A stretch of 64,000 nucleotides of DNA from Calamus simplicifolius (GCA_900491605.1 UESW01005047.1:455660-519659); one strand, 5' to 3'; positions 10,563-23,520 are shown, counted from the first letter of the stretch. Made by a program: numbers and translations. The notes: generated by a model not told the origin, from the letters alone.

Positions 10563-11829
10563 TGTTGGGAATTGTATCCTAAAGCCAATCATTTCATGAT
10601 TGTGCTAATGTAAATTGTATATAAATTGATATATTAATAAAAGTTATTTGGCAGTTTATTCATTACAAGAACATCTTCTTAATACTCCTATTGTAATGAA
10701 GCCCTCAGGATCTTCCTTCACGATAAAGGAGGATTTATCTTTGAAGGTCCTTAAAAGAGTTCGCGACCAAATGAAATACTATGACAGGGCCATAGTACTA
10801 TCAATTATAGGACGTTGTATATCATATTTGTTGGTTGTCCTCTTAACCAAGGAGTATAGAGACACTAGTATGACATACAGGTGGAAGTGTAGAGTACATT
10901 TCACCGAACGTGACTCATTTCTGGATACTCTACTGTCAAGAGTTAATCCGAGAAGATATAGGTATAAGTATCCTTCAGACCTGAAGATCACAACCAGTGG
11001 CTTACAAGCAACTCATTGTACTTAGGTGCCAACCACCTAGATTTCTAATCCAGCTACGAAAGGTTACTGGGTGCAGTCAAGTACTTGTGGTAGTCAGTTG
11101 TGGATCAAGATGGAATTTGACCTATCCCGTTAAAAGGAGAAATGCTTGTGTTTCAATTTAGCAAGACCTTGGCCAAGGCACTTCATGTGAAAGTCACATG
11201 ATCACTAAAATTGAAATCACTTTATGGATTTGCTATTTAGAGTTGACAGGCTCTTAAGCCATCCTTAGCATTTGTGGTCAAGAGGATGAATTATATGGTA
11301 ACTATTTCTTAGGGTTCTTGGAGTTTGCTCGGCAACTCTTCGACCTATCCGGACGTTGGGTTCCATTGCTAGATGGGCACATCGATTAGTATAGAAAGTT
11401 ATTTCTATGCTACGGCTTAGGTTCGAACCTAGAGAGTCACACGCATAGAAGTTTCCTAGGATGATCTGTTTGCTGATCAACGATTGAGAATCGTATATGA
11501 TTTAATTAATCAATTTGATTGATTGAATTATCTCAATTGGGTTAAGTACAAGTGAATAAGATTCAATTTGGTTTAAGTCTATTAGAAGGACTAGTCAATT
11601 TCAAATATTGATTTGAAATTAGACTTGATTTGGATTTAAATAGATTCAGGACTAGCCAAATTTGATTTGGGCTTGGACCATGATCTATGTGGGTTCAGTC
11701 AAATAAATTCAGATCAGATAAAACCATCACCTGAACCCAAACATCTCTCATAAGGATCTCATATGATGAGATGGCTAAAATCTCATCTCATGAGAGATTA
11801 AATTCTCAGGTAAAATTTAATGCCTAACA

Positions 11830-12010
11830 TTAATTTTCACCGAACGTCGGATTTAGCCACGACTCTTTGATTTTTACCGCGTCTCTTTGGTTTTCACCGA
11901 ACGTCGGAATTAAACCAAACGCCACATCTCCTTGGTTTTCGCCGAGCATTGGAATTAACCAAGCACCGCGCCTTCGACGTCTCTTGCTTTTACCAAACGA
12001 TGGAATTCTT
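11830..12010. repeat. Diverged tandem repeats in copia U3
   Basis: Units of roughly 50-60 bases contain TTTTCACCGAACGTCGGA(A)TTAA and TCTCTTTGGTTTT, three to four times in both LTRs (19440-19615 in the other). Placed just upstream of the TATA box, they look like promoter or enhancer repeats. Confidence 0.7.
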
Positions 12011-12045
12011 AATGTCAGAATTCAATGTTAAGGCTAATTTAAGAC

Positions 12046-12053
12046 TATAAATA
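12046..12053 (+). promoter_or_regulatory. Copia LTR TATA box
   Basis: TATAAATA in the 5' LTR, with the same motif at 19649-19656 in the 3' LTR. It follows the U3 tandem repeats and precedes the presumed R/U5. Confidence 0.7.
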
Positions 12054-12591
12054 TAGGGAATTCCCTCACCAGATGACACAAAACAACAATACACGATATG
12101 TCGTGGATTGTAATTCTAAAAAGGATAGAATAAAAAAAAATCCTGGTGATTCTGGTGTTAGCGGAAAGTGGTGGATCTTAGAGGAAGATTCAAGTGGGAG
12201 GATTCAAGATCAGCAAAGCTATTTTTTCACGAGCTAGCACTCCTAAAAATCCGATCATTCGGGTTTCGCGTGGACGATACTAGAGGCCGGACGATTGAAC
12301 GGCTGCAGAGCAATAAGGATTTACCTACTGTTCTTAAGGTAAGTGATTTGATCCCTAGATCTTAAGGCAGCTTCAAGATAAGTAGTATGACTAGTCATCT
12401 TGAAGATTAAGATATGATCTTGATATTTTTATTTATATGCATATTTTGAATCAATCGATCCTATATACAAGGCAAAGATATGATCTTGATGCATGTTAGA
12501 TAGATTAGTATGTAATCTTTAAATTCCGCATTGATAATTGTTATCAAAATTTTAAAATATGCATGCCTTGGGGATTGTTTCTCTCTACAAA

Positions 12592-12603
12592 TGGTATCAG
12601 AGC
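12592..12603 (+). promoter_or_regulatory. Primer binding site (initiator Met-tRNA type)
   Basis: TGGTATCAGAGC lies 2 bases after the 5' LTR end. It is the classic plant copia PBS complementary to the 3' end of initiator Met-tRNA. Confidence 0.93.
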
Positions 12604-14189
12604 GATGGTTTCGTATTGATCTAATTTATTGCATGTAAATTAATGCTCCTATTAATTATGTAATGAAGGCTAAAACAAATCAGGTCTATTCGGTCACAGA
12701 TGGATTGAAAATCCAAATTACCCATTCAACGAGGTATTCTGTGACATATTGCCATGATAATTTAAATTGATCTTTGGCTTCAAAACACTGATTACAGACA
12801 CTCTCAAAATATGTTTTATATTTGATACATGTTGATGTTATATAAAACATGATATTTGCATGTTTAGTATAAAACATAGATATGATATATGATGGCATGA
12901 TGTCTATATTATGAAACATACAAATATTTATGAGAGTCTAATTTGAATATCAAATGTTAATTCATAATCTCTTTAGATATGATCTAAATATAGGAATTAT
13001 GAGTAGTAACATAATACATATGATGCTTGATTGAAATATATGACATGTAAACATGAAATATATTTAATCCTTTGGGTTAGCTAAATCGGTCCATAAAGGG
13101 TTAGACCCTAAGGTTTAAATCAACTGGACTGTAAGAGTATTTGATCAAATCTAATTAGATTAGGTTAAGAATGCTCTAAATCAAACAATAGTTGTAGTTG
13201 ATCATGTCCTTCTCTTTGATTAAACCAAATGGAAGTATTAGGCTCCATGGTTGAGCATGAATCTCTTAGATGGTCAAATCAGAATTGGTTAACCATATGA
13301 TGTCAAGGTGGGTTGGCAAGTTGCTCTAGGATCAACGATCGAATGATTTTTAATTGGGAGCTACTCGTATTGATGCGTCTTTAACGAGTTAATGGCATAT
13401 CCCTCCCATCGATCTCACTCACCTGGTCAATGTGGTGAACCATTTATGATTCAGATCATTTACCTGATTCGGGTTGACCCATGCCTGTAAGAAATCAGTC
13501 TGACTGATTTAGGTGCCACTTAACCTGACTTAATCTTGTTTCATTCTACCGATTTCATAGATTCAGTGGGAGAACTTGATTAGTCAATTTATCTTCATAT
13601 TATTAAAATCCTCTAAAATTATTAGGTCCTTAAAATGAAATAGTTATATGATAACTAGATCATAGCCTCCCATTAAGGTGGGTGATAATGAGTCCGATGT
13701 CTTGATAATCATTGGAGGCACTCCATGCCTGGTGCTTGTCAACCATCAGAATTATCATTCATTATATGATAAGTCAGCGTAACTATTAAATAAACAGTCA
13801 GGTGAGCCGAGCTTCACTTGGGCTTGGTTGTCTATTGATAGGTTACACTGATTATATCATTTAATGGTTGGACCTAACCAGAACTTTCAGTGGAGGCACT
13901 TCATGCCTGCTGAAGAGGTATATGGGGCAAAACTGAACACTAAGAATTGTTTGGGAAAACAATTGGTTTTGAACCTACTCTTAGATGCATATGGGTTAGC
14001 CAAGCTTCACTTGGGCCTGTATGTAGTTTATGTAGATCTTAGTGCCGCTAAAGAATTAAGAATAATTCTTCGAATTGGGGTGTAGAGGCTGCCAATTTGA
14101 ACAAAATAGTGGGAGAATCTTTAGACTAAAGTCCAAGTCTTTAGACTGAATCAATTTATATACTAATAAACTTTAGTTTTTCCTTATGC
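12604..14189 (+). other. Long copia leader between PBS and gag, with internal repeats
   Basis: No coding region is convincing here. Two related blocks recur about 180-190 bases apart: GGAGGCACTCCATGCCT near 13715 and GGAGGCACTTCATGCCT near 13893, then GCTTCACTTGGGC near 13813 and near 14003. They suggest an expanded, partly duplicated leader, perhaps the packaging region. Confidence 0.6.
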
Positions 14190-15010
14190 AGAAATGGCCA
14201 CTAATTTATCATTAAGGTCCCTATTGGATAGTGACAAGTGAATGGTTCCAATTTCAATAGCTGGTTCAGAAAACTTAAGATCGTCCTTGAGCATGAGAGG
14301 ATTCTATATATTCTGAATAATCCTATACCAAAGATACCTGATGCAAACACCCAAAGTTCTGAAGAGAGACTTATCAGAAGTGGCTCAATGATAGAACTAG
14401 CATGCGTTGTATCATGCTAGCAGCAATGAATGATGAATTCGGTCGCCGGTTCGAGAATGCTCAGCTAGAAGAAATCATTCAAGCGTTGAATGAATCTTTC
14501 GGCACACCCGACGATGTTGAAAGGCACAAGACTAGTTGTACAATTTTCAATGCTCGAATGAGGGATGGATCTCCTATCACTGATCATGTATTGTATATGA
14601 TCGAGAAGATAGAACTCCTAAGCAAGCTCGGCTTTCCCTTACATGAGCAGTTGGGAAAAGATGTGATCCTGAATTCCTTGCCTTCATCCTTCCGACCTTT
14701 CCTTACTCATTTTTGAATGACAAAGCCTACAGTCAACTACTACGGTTTGTTGGACTTGTTACTGAACTTTGAGAAGGATAACCAGCTCTCTAAGGGTTTG
14801 GTTAATGTGGTTGAAGGATCTAAGGTAGGGCGTAAACCCTTTGGGAAGGAGAAGAAAAAGAATAATAAAAAGGTGCAACATGCTAGGACATCTATAAGGG
14901 GTCAGATGTAGAAGAAGAAAATTGATAAAAGTCAAGCTGAATGCTTTCGCTGCAAGATGCAAGGGCACTAGAAGAGGAACTGTCCTCTTTACATTGCCAC
15001 ACTTGATTAA
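14190..15010 (+). pseudogene. Copia gag (nucleocapsid) remnant
   Basis: Starts ATGGCCACTAAT. Broken pieces read NGSNFNSWFRKLKIVLEHE, then MLAAMNDEFGRRFENA and ERHKTSCTIFNARM, the UBN2/DUF4219-type gag domain of plant copia elements. A zinc knuckle follows near 14940 (CFRCKMQGH, then NC) of the CX2CX4HX4C type, but its usual Trp after GH is a TAG. A one-base shift lies near 14236, more shifts near 14400, and a stop at 14714. The capsid protein could not be made intact. Confidence 0.85.
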
Positions 15011-15059
15011 AACAGGCCAAAGAAGAAAAAGGAGAAAGATGTTGCTCAACAAGGTATTT

Positions 15060-18000
15060 ATATGATAACACCTTGTAATTTTTCTGTATATGATAATAGG
15101 ACCTGGGTATTGGATACCGGGAGTCCTTTTAACATTTACAATTCATTGCAGGGACTATAGGTCACCAGAAGATTTGAGGACAATGAAAGATTCCTTAATG
15201 TCGGCGATGGAAGATTAGTTCCAGTTCTGGCATTAGGAGTTCTTGAAATAGTTTTCAATAGAAATGTTATTATACTAAATGATTGTCATTTTTGCCCAAT
15301 GTTCTTGTTGAACGTAATTTCTGTAGGCCTTCTGGCCAAAAGTCATTATGAAATTTCAATAAAGGATGTTACTTTGAATATCATTATGAATGGAGTCACT
15401 GTAATGACTGGGCATTTATCTAATGGCATTTATATATTATCACAGCATGTGAATGTAGTGTACAATTCAAGTAAGTGCCCTAGAACAACTGATGTCATAG
15501 ACATTTATCTTTGGCCCCATCGGCTGGGTCATATCAATAAGAACATATTAAACAAGTTAACTCAGGAGGGCATCCTTCAAATTGATGATTGTGAATCATT
15601 AACTACCTGTGAATCATGTCTTCTTGGTAAAATGACCAAGTCATCTTTTACTGAAAAAGGTGAAAGAGCCAAAGAGCTATTGAGTCTAGTACATACTGAT
15701 GTATGTGGACCAATGAGCACTTGTGCCAAAGGTGGATATTACTACTTCATAACTTTTACAGACGACCTTTCTAGGTTTGGTTATGTCTATCTTATGAGAC
15801 TTAAATCTGAGTCGTTTGAAATGTTCAAACTATATCATAAAGAAGTAGAAAAATAAATAGGAAAATGTATTAAGACCCTTCGATCAGATCAAGGAGGTGA
15901 ATACATTTCCAATGAATTTGTGATATATTTAAGAGAGAATGAGATTCTCTCCCAATGGACTCCTCCTGGAACACCGCAGCATAACGGTGTGTCGGAAAGA
16001 AGGAATCGAACTCTGTTAGACATGGTTCGGTCCATGATGGGTTTTGCGAGCTTGCCAATATCATTTTGGGGATACACATTAGAATCAGCTTGTCATATTC
16101 TTAATAAGGTTCAAAGTAAGTCTGTTTCTAAAACTCCACATGAGATGTGGTATGGACATAAACTGGTTATTAATTATCTGAGAGTCTGGGGGTGTCCGGC
16201 TTATGTGAAATGTGCAAAATCAGACAAACTTGAACCCAAATCTAGCAAATATTTTTTTATCGGCTATCCGAAAGAGACCAAAGGATATTACTTCTACAAT
16301 ACTGAAGAACAAAAGTTGTTATTAGTAATAGAGCAGTTTTTCTAGAAAAGGAGTTCCTTAGTGAAGGAACAAATAGCTCTAATGTTGAACTTGAGGAAGT
16401 TCGTTGTGTAGAAGGAACAACACAAACCAGTGAACCCTTAGAATTTGAGTTGATTAGATCAAACTCAAAACCTATTTTAGATGCACCATTAAGGCGATCT
16501 GGTAGAGTACCATATCAACCGGATAGATACTTAGGTTTCTTGGTCCAGAATGATGATCCTGTTGAACTCGATGAGAACAACGAGGATCCGATCACCTATA
16601 TGGATGATGTGCAAAGGACTGACTCTAATAAATGGCTTGATGCCATGAAATCTGAACTTGATTCCATGAAAGATAATAATGTATGGATATTAGTTGACCC
16701 ACCCGAAGGGATAAAACCCATAGGGTGTAAGTGGGTTTTTAAGAGAAAAAGAGGCACAGACGGAAAGGTTGAGACCTATAAAGCACGTCTGGTTGCTAAG
16801 GGGTATCGTCAACGTTATGGTATTGACTATGACGAAACGTTTTCTCCTGTGGCAATGCTGAAATCCATTCGGATTATGCTAGCTATAGCAGCATACTTCG
16901 ATTATGAGATTTGGCAGATGAATGCTAAAACTACTTTTCTAAATGGTGATTTAGAAGAACAGTTGTATATGATACAGCCTGAAGGTTTTATATATAAAGA
17001 CGAGTCTAAAGTGTGCAGGCTACAGAAGTCTATTTATGGACTTAAGCAAGCATCTAGGAGTTGGAACATATGATTTGATAAAGTGATCAAATCTTATGGC
17101 TTTATTAAAAATAAAGAAGAACCTTGCATTTATAAATGGGCTAACGATTCCGTTATTTATTTCTTGTATTATATGTGGATGATATTCTCTTAATCGGGAA
17201 TGATATCCCTGCATTACAAGGAATAAAGACATGGTTATCATCATAATTCTCCATTAAAGATCTGGGAGAAGCATCATACATCCTAGGGATGAAGATCTAT
17301 AGAGATAGATCTAAGAGGATGCTTGGTTTATCCCAATCTACGTACATTGACACCGTGCTAAAAAGGTTTAGCATGGAGAATTCCATGAAAGGCTATCTTC
17401 CGATAGGCCATGGAATTCATCTTTCTAAGAAGGATTATCCGACAACTCCTAATAAAAGAGAACGTATGAGTCGAATTCTATATGCTTCGGCAGTGGGATC
17501 GATTATGTACACTATGACATGTACAAGACCAGATGTGGCATACTCACTAGGAGTAGTGAGTAGATACCAATCTGATCCAGGAGAAAAACACTGACAAGTT
17601 GTTAAGACAATCCATAAGTATTTAAGAAATACTAAGGACCAGTGGTTAGTCTATGGAGAGTCCAATTTAAAACTTATTGGATATACTGATTCCAGTTTCC
17701 AATCAGATCATGATGATAGTAAAAGTGTATCGGGTTTCGTGTTTATCCTGAATGGTGGAGCTGTTTGCTGGAAAAGTTTCAAGTAACATATAGTGGCAGA
17801 TTCGGTGTGCGAGGCAGAGTACATCGCTGCATCAGATGCTGCAAAATAAGCTGTGTTGCTACGAAAGTTCATCTCCGAGCTTGGAGTGACACCTTCCATA
17901 GATGGACCAGTCCTGTTGTACAGTGACAGCACTGGTGCCATAGCTCAAGCAAAGGAACCATGAGCATATTAGCGCACCAAGCACATACTGCGCCGGTTTC

Positions 18001-18157
18001 ATCTTATTTGAGAGATTGTAGACCGAGGTGACATAATTCTTCAGAAGATTAATGGAAAGGAAAACCTAGGTGACCCATTTACTAAAGCACTCAGCATCAA
18101 GGAGTTTGACAACTATAAGTTGAAGATGGGTATTAGATACTGTAATGAGTGGCTTTA
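15060..18157 (+). pseudogene. Copia pol: protease, integrase, reverse transcriptase, RNase H
   Basis: The protease shows DTGS at 15113-15124. The GAG-pre-integrase zinc domain (HRLGHINKNIL, CESCLLGKM) leads into an integrase with VHTDVCGPM, a downstream SDQGGEY block and HNGVSERRNRT, giving the D-D-E set. Reverse transcriptase starts near 16600 with DPPEGIKPIGCKWVFKRK and KARLVAKGYRQ. Its YVDD codons are at 17172-17183 but in a shifted frame. RNase H covers about 17640-18100 (YTDSSFQSD, then CEAEYIAASDAAK, ending DPFTKAL). Stops at 15854, 16343, 17071, 17593 and several in RNase H make it inactive. Integrase before RT defines Ty1/copia. Confidence 0.92.
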
Positions 18158-18172
18158 GGCTAAATGGGAGTT
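18158..18172 (+). promoter_or_regulatory. Copia polypurine tract region
   Basis: GCTAAATGGGAGTT immediately before the 3' LTR. The AAATGGGAG core fits the purine tract that primes plus-strand synthesis, though it is short. Confidence 0.55.
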
Positions 18173-20193
18173 TGTTGAGAATTGTATCCTAAAGCCAATC
18201 ATTTGATATTGTGCTAATGTAAATTGTATATAAATTGATATATTAATAAAAGTTATTTGGTAGTTTATTCATTGCAAGAACATCTTCTTAATACTCCTGA
18301 TTGTAATGAAGCCCTCAGGATCTTTCGTCATGATAAAGGACGATTTATCTTTGAAGGTCCTTAAAAGAGTTCGTGACAAATGATATACTATGACAGGGCC
18401 ATAGTACTATTAATTATAGGACATTGTATATCATATTTATTGGTTGTCCTCTTAACCAAGGAGTGTAGAGACACTAGTATGACATACAGGTGGAAGTGTA
18501 GGAGTACATTTCACCAAACATGAGTCATTTCTGGATACTCTACTGTCAAGAGTTAATCCGAGAAGATATAGGTATAAGTATCCTTCAGACTTGAAGATCA
18601 CAACCAGTGGCTTATAAGCAACTCATTGTACTTAGGTGCTGGACTACCTGGATTTCTAATCCAGCTACGAAAGGTTACTGGGTGCAGTCAAGTACTTGTG
18701 GTAGTCAGTTGTGGATCAAGATGGAATTTGACCTATCCTGTTAAAAGGAGAAATGCTTGTGTTTCAATTTAGCAAGACCTTGGCCAAGGCACTTCATGTG
18801 AAAGTCACATGATCACTAAAATTGAAATCACTTTATGGATTTGCTATTTAGAGTTGACAGGCTCTTAAGCCATCCTTAGCATTTGTGGTCAAGAGGATGA
18901 ATTATACGATAACTGTTTCTTAAGGTTCTTGGAGTTTGCTCGGCAACTCTTCGACCTATCCGAACGTCGGGTTCCATTGCTAGATGGGCACATCGATTGG
19001 TATAGAAAGTTGTTTCTATGCTACCGGCTTAGGTTCGAACCTAGAGAGTCACGCATAGAAGTTTCCTAGGATGATCTGTTTGCTGATCAACGATTGAGAA
19101 TCGTATATGATTTAATTAATCAATTTGATTGATTGAATTATCTCAATTGGGTTAAGTACAGGTGAATAAGATTCAATTTGGTTTAAGTCTATTAGAAAGA
19201 CTAGTCAATTTCAAATATTGATTTGAAATTAGACTTGATTTGGATTTAAATAGATTCAGGACTAGCCAAATTTGATTTGGCCTTGGACCATGATCTATGT
19301 GGGTTCAGTCAAATAAATTCAGATCAGATTAAACCATCACCTGAACCCAAACATCTCTCATAAGGATCTCATATGATGAGATGGCTAAAATCTCATCTCA
19401 TGAGAGATTAAATTCTCATGTAGAATTTAATGCCTAACATTAATTTTCACCGAACGTTGGATTTAGCCGCGGATTTAGCCACGTCTCTTTGGTTTTCACC
19501 GAACGTCGGAATTAAACTAAATGCCGCGTCTCCTTGGTTTTTGCTAAGCATCGGAATTAACCAAGCGCTGCGCCTTCGTCGTCTCTTCGCTTTTACCAAA
19601 CGACGGAATTCTTAATGTCAGAATTCGATGTTAAGGCTAAATTGAGACTATAAATAGAGGGCATTCCCTCACCAGATGACACAGAACAACATTGCACGAT
19701 ATGTCGTGGATTGTAATTCTAAAAAGGTTAGAATAAAAAAAATCCTGGTGATTCTGGTGTTAGCGGAAGCGTGGTGGATCTGAGGAAGATTCAAGTGGGA
19801 GGATTCAAGATCAGCAAAGCTATTTTTCCGCGAGCTAGCACTCCTGAAAATCTGATCATTCGGGGCTTCACGTGGACGATATTAGAGGCCGGACGATTGA
19901 ACGGCCGCAGAGCAATAAGGATTTACCTACTGTTCTTAAGGTAAGCGATTTGATCCCTAGATCTTAAGGCAGGCTTCAAGATAAGTAGTATAACTAGTCA
20001 TCTTGAAGATCAAGATATGATCTTGATATTTTTATTTATATGCATATTTTGGATCAATCAATCCTATATACAAGGCAAAGATATGATCTTGATGCATGTT
20101 AGATAGATTAGTATGTAATCTTTAAAATTTCGCATTGATAATTGTTATCAAATTTTTAAAACATGCATGCCTCGGGGATTGTTTCTCCCTACA
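18173..20193 (+). repeat. Copia 3' LTR
   Basis: Begins TGTTGAGAATTGTATCC and ends TGTTTCTCCCTACA. It is colinear with the 5' LTR, with dispersed substitutions and short indels such as an extra segment near 19467-19480. It is followed by AGGTC, the second copy of the target duplication. Confidence 0.95.
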
Positions 20194-20198
20194 AGGTC
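20194..20198. repeat. Target-site duplication, right copy (AGGTC)
   Basis: Identical to 10558-10562, confirming one insertion event with both LTRs. Confidence 0.9.
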
Positions 20199-22832
20199 TT
20201 GTTGGCAAAAATTTTATTTTTCAAAAACCTGAGATGGGTTTTGGAAAATAGAAACCGGATGAATAAGATTTAGAATACAACTTAAATTTTCATAAGAACA
20301 AAAGGACCTTATTAAACATTACTTTCATTTTTGGAATAGCTTGAGAAAAGATTTTGAGATTTTTGAGTCAAGGTATTTTGAAATGAATTGAAAACATTTT
20401 TGTCAAAAAATACTGCAAACTATTTTATAACAGTATTTGATAAAATAATATTATAATAATATAATATAATAATTTAATCAATCATTCCACATGCATATAA
20501 CATCATAGGTCTAATAACAAAGTCACTAATGTGAGGGCAAGTTATTTGTCTGAAACTACCATCAAAGATATGAAGGGGATTGATGGAATTCATTTAACAC
20601 AATTAACATGCTTGTTAGTAGGGCGTTAAAAAATTAAAAAAAGGAGCCTAAAATGTACTTTTGATCATGAAAATTCCATTTAAAATTATTGGACCCAAAT
20701 TCATTTTAATTATTAACATCTTGTTAATACATAATTTCAATTAAAACTAAAGGAATAGTTAATGTGCCATCTTGGTATCAAAGGTTGCTCTAGCTTGAGT
20801 CTGATAAGTGCAAATGAGCCAAGCTAAGCAACAGGTTGCTTGGGCTTGGCTCGGTCATTAAGCAAGCTGCTTGAGATTGTCCCAAGCTTAAGCCAAGCTC
20901 AATAAAACTTGCTTAAGATTGGCGCAACTAAAGTTTGAGCTAAGCTTTAGCCAAGCTGAGCTAGGCTTCCCAATTATATTTGAATAAGGTTCATCTGATG
21001 TGCTTTTTTAATATTTTTTTTTTAAAAAAATCAAGCTTCAATTTTATCCATTCAAAATTGATCTTTATATAATATCCTTAAAATCTTAAAATTTTTATAA
21101 TTTATGGTGCCACCCATATATAGTTAGAAGCATGATAGCAAAAGCAAATGAGACGAGGTTTGAAATATGGTTGAGCTCAGCTCTTTTACTAGTTAAGAAA
21201 AGTAAGAAAGCCGAGCTCAAATGAGTTCTTAGTGAGCCAAGCTTGAGCTGCTCACAAGTGGTTTGCTTCCTTTGCACCACTACCAATTCCGATACACAAA
21301 ACTTGACTGACCTAAAGAAATGACACCAAATTTAAATATTCCAAATCAATGCACTGAAAATTTGTGATATAAAGCATGAGATAAATTTCAATTCTGCTAC
21401 ATCCATATACAAAACCATCAACTTGAAAAAACTTTAAAAACAAAATATAGTGATTATCAGGTTAGCCAGTTAAAATGCTGGTCTTTCTATGACTACAGCT
21501 CCTAATGCACTCTGTCATATGTCTGACAAGCAAGTGTTGCATAACAATAGGAATGCAGTTCAGAAACATCAGCACAAATTACAATAAAGTTGTCTTCACT
21601 GCATGATCAAAGTTTGTTTCCCTTACTTTCATGGTTTCCCTGTTTTGGGTAAAACTACCACTTGAAATGTTCTGTTTTCTATGTTTCCCACAACATGGCT
21701 TAGCTCACATTCCTTTCTCATCATAAAACCTCAGAACCAACAAATGGACTAGAATGCTCAAATCAAGTTATAGCATTCTATAGACAAGAAATATCACATT
21801 TATGCAGGGTTGGCTTCCTGAATTCTTCTTTGAAATCTATAATGTAATATATTCACAACAGATGTCACATTACTCAGGTTTGGCATTTCAAATTCTGTAG
21901 CAAAGCTTCTTCCACTAATAGGAAAAATCTCATTCCAACTAGATGATGATCTGGATGCTCCTCTAATGCAGCCATCAACACGGCCCTTTGTTTCCCATGC
22001 CATGTATTTTGTAACTTAGGAGTTGTCATTTATACTGTCCTATCAAGTGAACTCCTAAATGAAATGCAGCATGGAATCAAATCATCATGAATCCTATGTC
22101 CGGATCATCGACCTCCAATAAATGATCATTAATTCTTTGATTAAGTTAAACACCTTTTCATTCTTCTATAGAGTATCCTTAGGAGCATCATGTGCCATTC
22201 TTCCATGAATATCTTACATAGTTTTGATCTCTCTCGAGAGAAACAATATTATCTTTAGAACAATTTTTCAATTTTTTTTTCAAAAAAATTCCCATACCAA
22301 ATTTTCATTCACCACTAAAACTCCTATCTTCTTGCTCCAACTCAAAATCTTCATAAGAAGAAGAGGATCTACATATTATTCATTAAGTTATAGAGCCACA
22401 TATTCCACATACACAAGCTCCAGAATATTATTTCCCAAGGCTGACCTTCATGTTGGATGGTATACATTCTTAAAGTTACCATCCAAATCCTAGTTCACAT
22501 TCAAAAGTACTTATCTTGTTTTTTTGTGCATTTGTGATATTAAAAGGTCTCTCTCTCACATATATCAGCAGATAAAGAGGAGCTCTAGAAATGTCAGGAG
22601 AGAATGAAACCAGATGGGGTGGACACATGCAGCCAGTTGTGCTCTGAGAAAGAAAAGAAAAAATAAAGGAAAATGATGAAAGAATCACTTTCAGATGCCT
22701 ATATTGAACTTTAAATGTATAACAAGCTCTGTGTTAAATACCATTAATAAACCCGGCACGATTTTTCCATCGGGACAACCAATATGGTTGGTATGTACTG
22801 GTATAGATTAGATCAGTATCCCAGCACCCATG
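20199..22832. other. AT-rich intergenic DNA with an AAGCC/GAGCC-rich patch
   Basis: No gene is convincing. From about 20790 to 20960 and 21165 to 21260 the DNA is rich in GAGCCAAGCT/AGCTTGAGCT words, ending near 21290 in TTTGCACCACTA. That resembles a hAT-type end, but no matching left end or target duplication was found. It may be a decayed MITE related in style to 43237-43849. Confidence 0.45.
21800..22003 (-). other. Unrecognised 67-codon reading segment
   Basis: The minus strand reads MAWETKGRVDGCIRGASRSS onward to a stop, with a protein-like composition (FATEFEMPNLSNVTSVV). I recognise no family. A terminal-exon fragment of a lost gene is possible, and chance is equally possible. Confidence 0.2.
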
Positions 22833-23520
22833 TATATGGATCTGCGATTGATATTGTCCAGGATATTTGGATTGCTGATCTTCCCCTCTCACATTGGCCT
22901 ACTTTCATCAGCACTGATGTTCCTAGCAGTATGAGGGTTATAGATATGCTATCTTAGGATCTCGCTTCATGGCACACCCCCATGGTGACCCATTTATTTG
23001 ATGAGCAGCTATCTCGCCGGATCCTCTCTTCCCGCCAGACCACACATTTGGTACCAGGTTATGGCAAAGATCTTGCTTGCCTAGGGCTCTCACCAGGGAC
23101 CTTATGAAGGCTTTTAGGCCACAACCTTAGTGTACGATGGAGACAGCATGGATTTGGCAACTCCCCATCAATCCTAGAGTGCTTTTTATTTGAAAGCTCG
23201 CGTGGGATTGCCTGCCCACCTATTCTTTGCTGTCTGGGAGAGGTTTGTCCATTTCAGATACTTGTCCATTGTGTGGATAGGAGGTAGAGACTACTGATCA
23301 TGCCATTTTTCTCTGCCCTAGAGCGAGACAGATTTAGCAGATGATTGGCTATTTTTTCAGAGAGAATGATATGGGTCACTGACGATCCATTTTGCTGAGT
23401 GACCTTTAGAGGAGTAACAAGCAGAAGGTTGCTTTGTGGGCTGCTACAACTAATCAGATCTGGCTATCGCAGAATCGGCTTATCTTTACTAATAGCACCA
23501 TTTCCCCTAACAGGATAGTG
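22833..23520 (+). mobile_element. LINE-C: 3' fragment of the same L1 family (zf-RVT region)
   Basis: The segment matches the zf-RVT part of LINE-B: IDIVQDIWIADLPLSHWP-type sequence near 22850 corresponds to LINE-B near 27570. It continues through a cysteine-rich zf-RVT stretch near 23240-23300 to the linker IWLSQNRLIFTNSTISPNR near 23460-23513, which parallels IWLTRNKAVFSDEVVSP of LINE-A. It then passes without a poly(A) tail into ORF1 sequence of LINE-B near 23520. The piece is truncated at both ends and has internal stops. Confidence 0.75.

Larger units (their letters stand above)
10563..12589 (+). repeat. Copia 5' LTR
   Basis: Begins TGTTGGGAATTGTATCC and ends TGTTTCTCTCTACA. It matches 18173-20193 along its length. 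U3 holds a run of diverged CACCGAACGTCGGAATTAA-type units (11830-12010), followed by a TATA box (TATAAATA, 12046-12053), so R probably starts near 12080. Reading frames inside it (for example near 10650-11025) are shared with the other LTR and are not genes. Confidence 0.95.
10563..20193 (+). mobile_element. Ty1/copia LTR retrotransposon, full-length structure
   Basis: Two LTRs of about 2.02 kb begin TGTTG and end CTACA and flank a 5.6-kb interior. A 5-bp target duplication, a PBS matching initiator Met-tRNA 3' end, gag, and protease-integrase-RT-RNase H in copia order are all present. The LTRs look highly similar by eye, with scattered substitutions and small indels, so the insertion is not ancient. 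The coding region nevertheless has many stops and frameshifts and is non-autonomous. The unusually long gap (about 1.6 kb) between PBS and gag is notable. Confidence 0.95.

Noticed and set aside
10648..11025. A 125-codon frame at the start of the copia element
   Set aside because: It lies inside the 5' LTR, and the matching 3' LTR sequence does not preserve the frame. LTR sequence, not a gene.
12592..12603. Possible tRNA remnant (TGGTATCAGAGC)
   Set aside because: It is only the 12-base primer binding site next to an LTR end. No tRNA fold is present around it.
20790..21290. A second hAT MITE like that at 43237
   Set aside because: The right end resembles a hAT terminus, but no matching left end or 8-bp duplication could be found.
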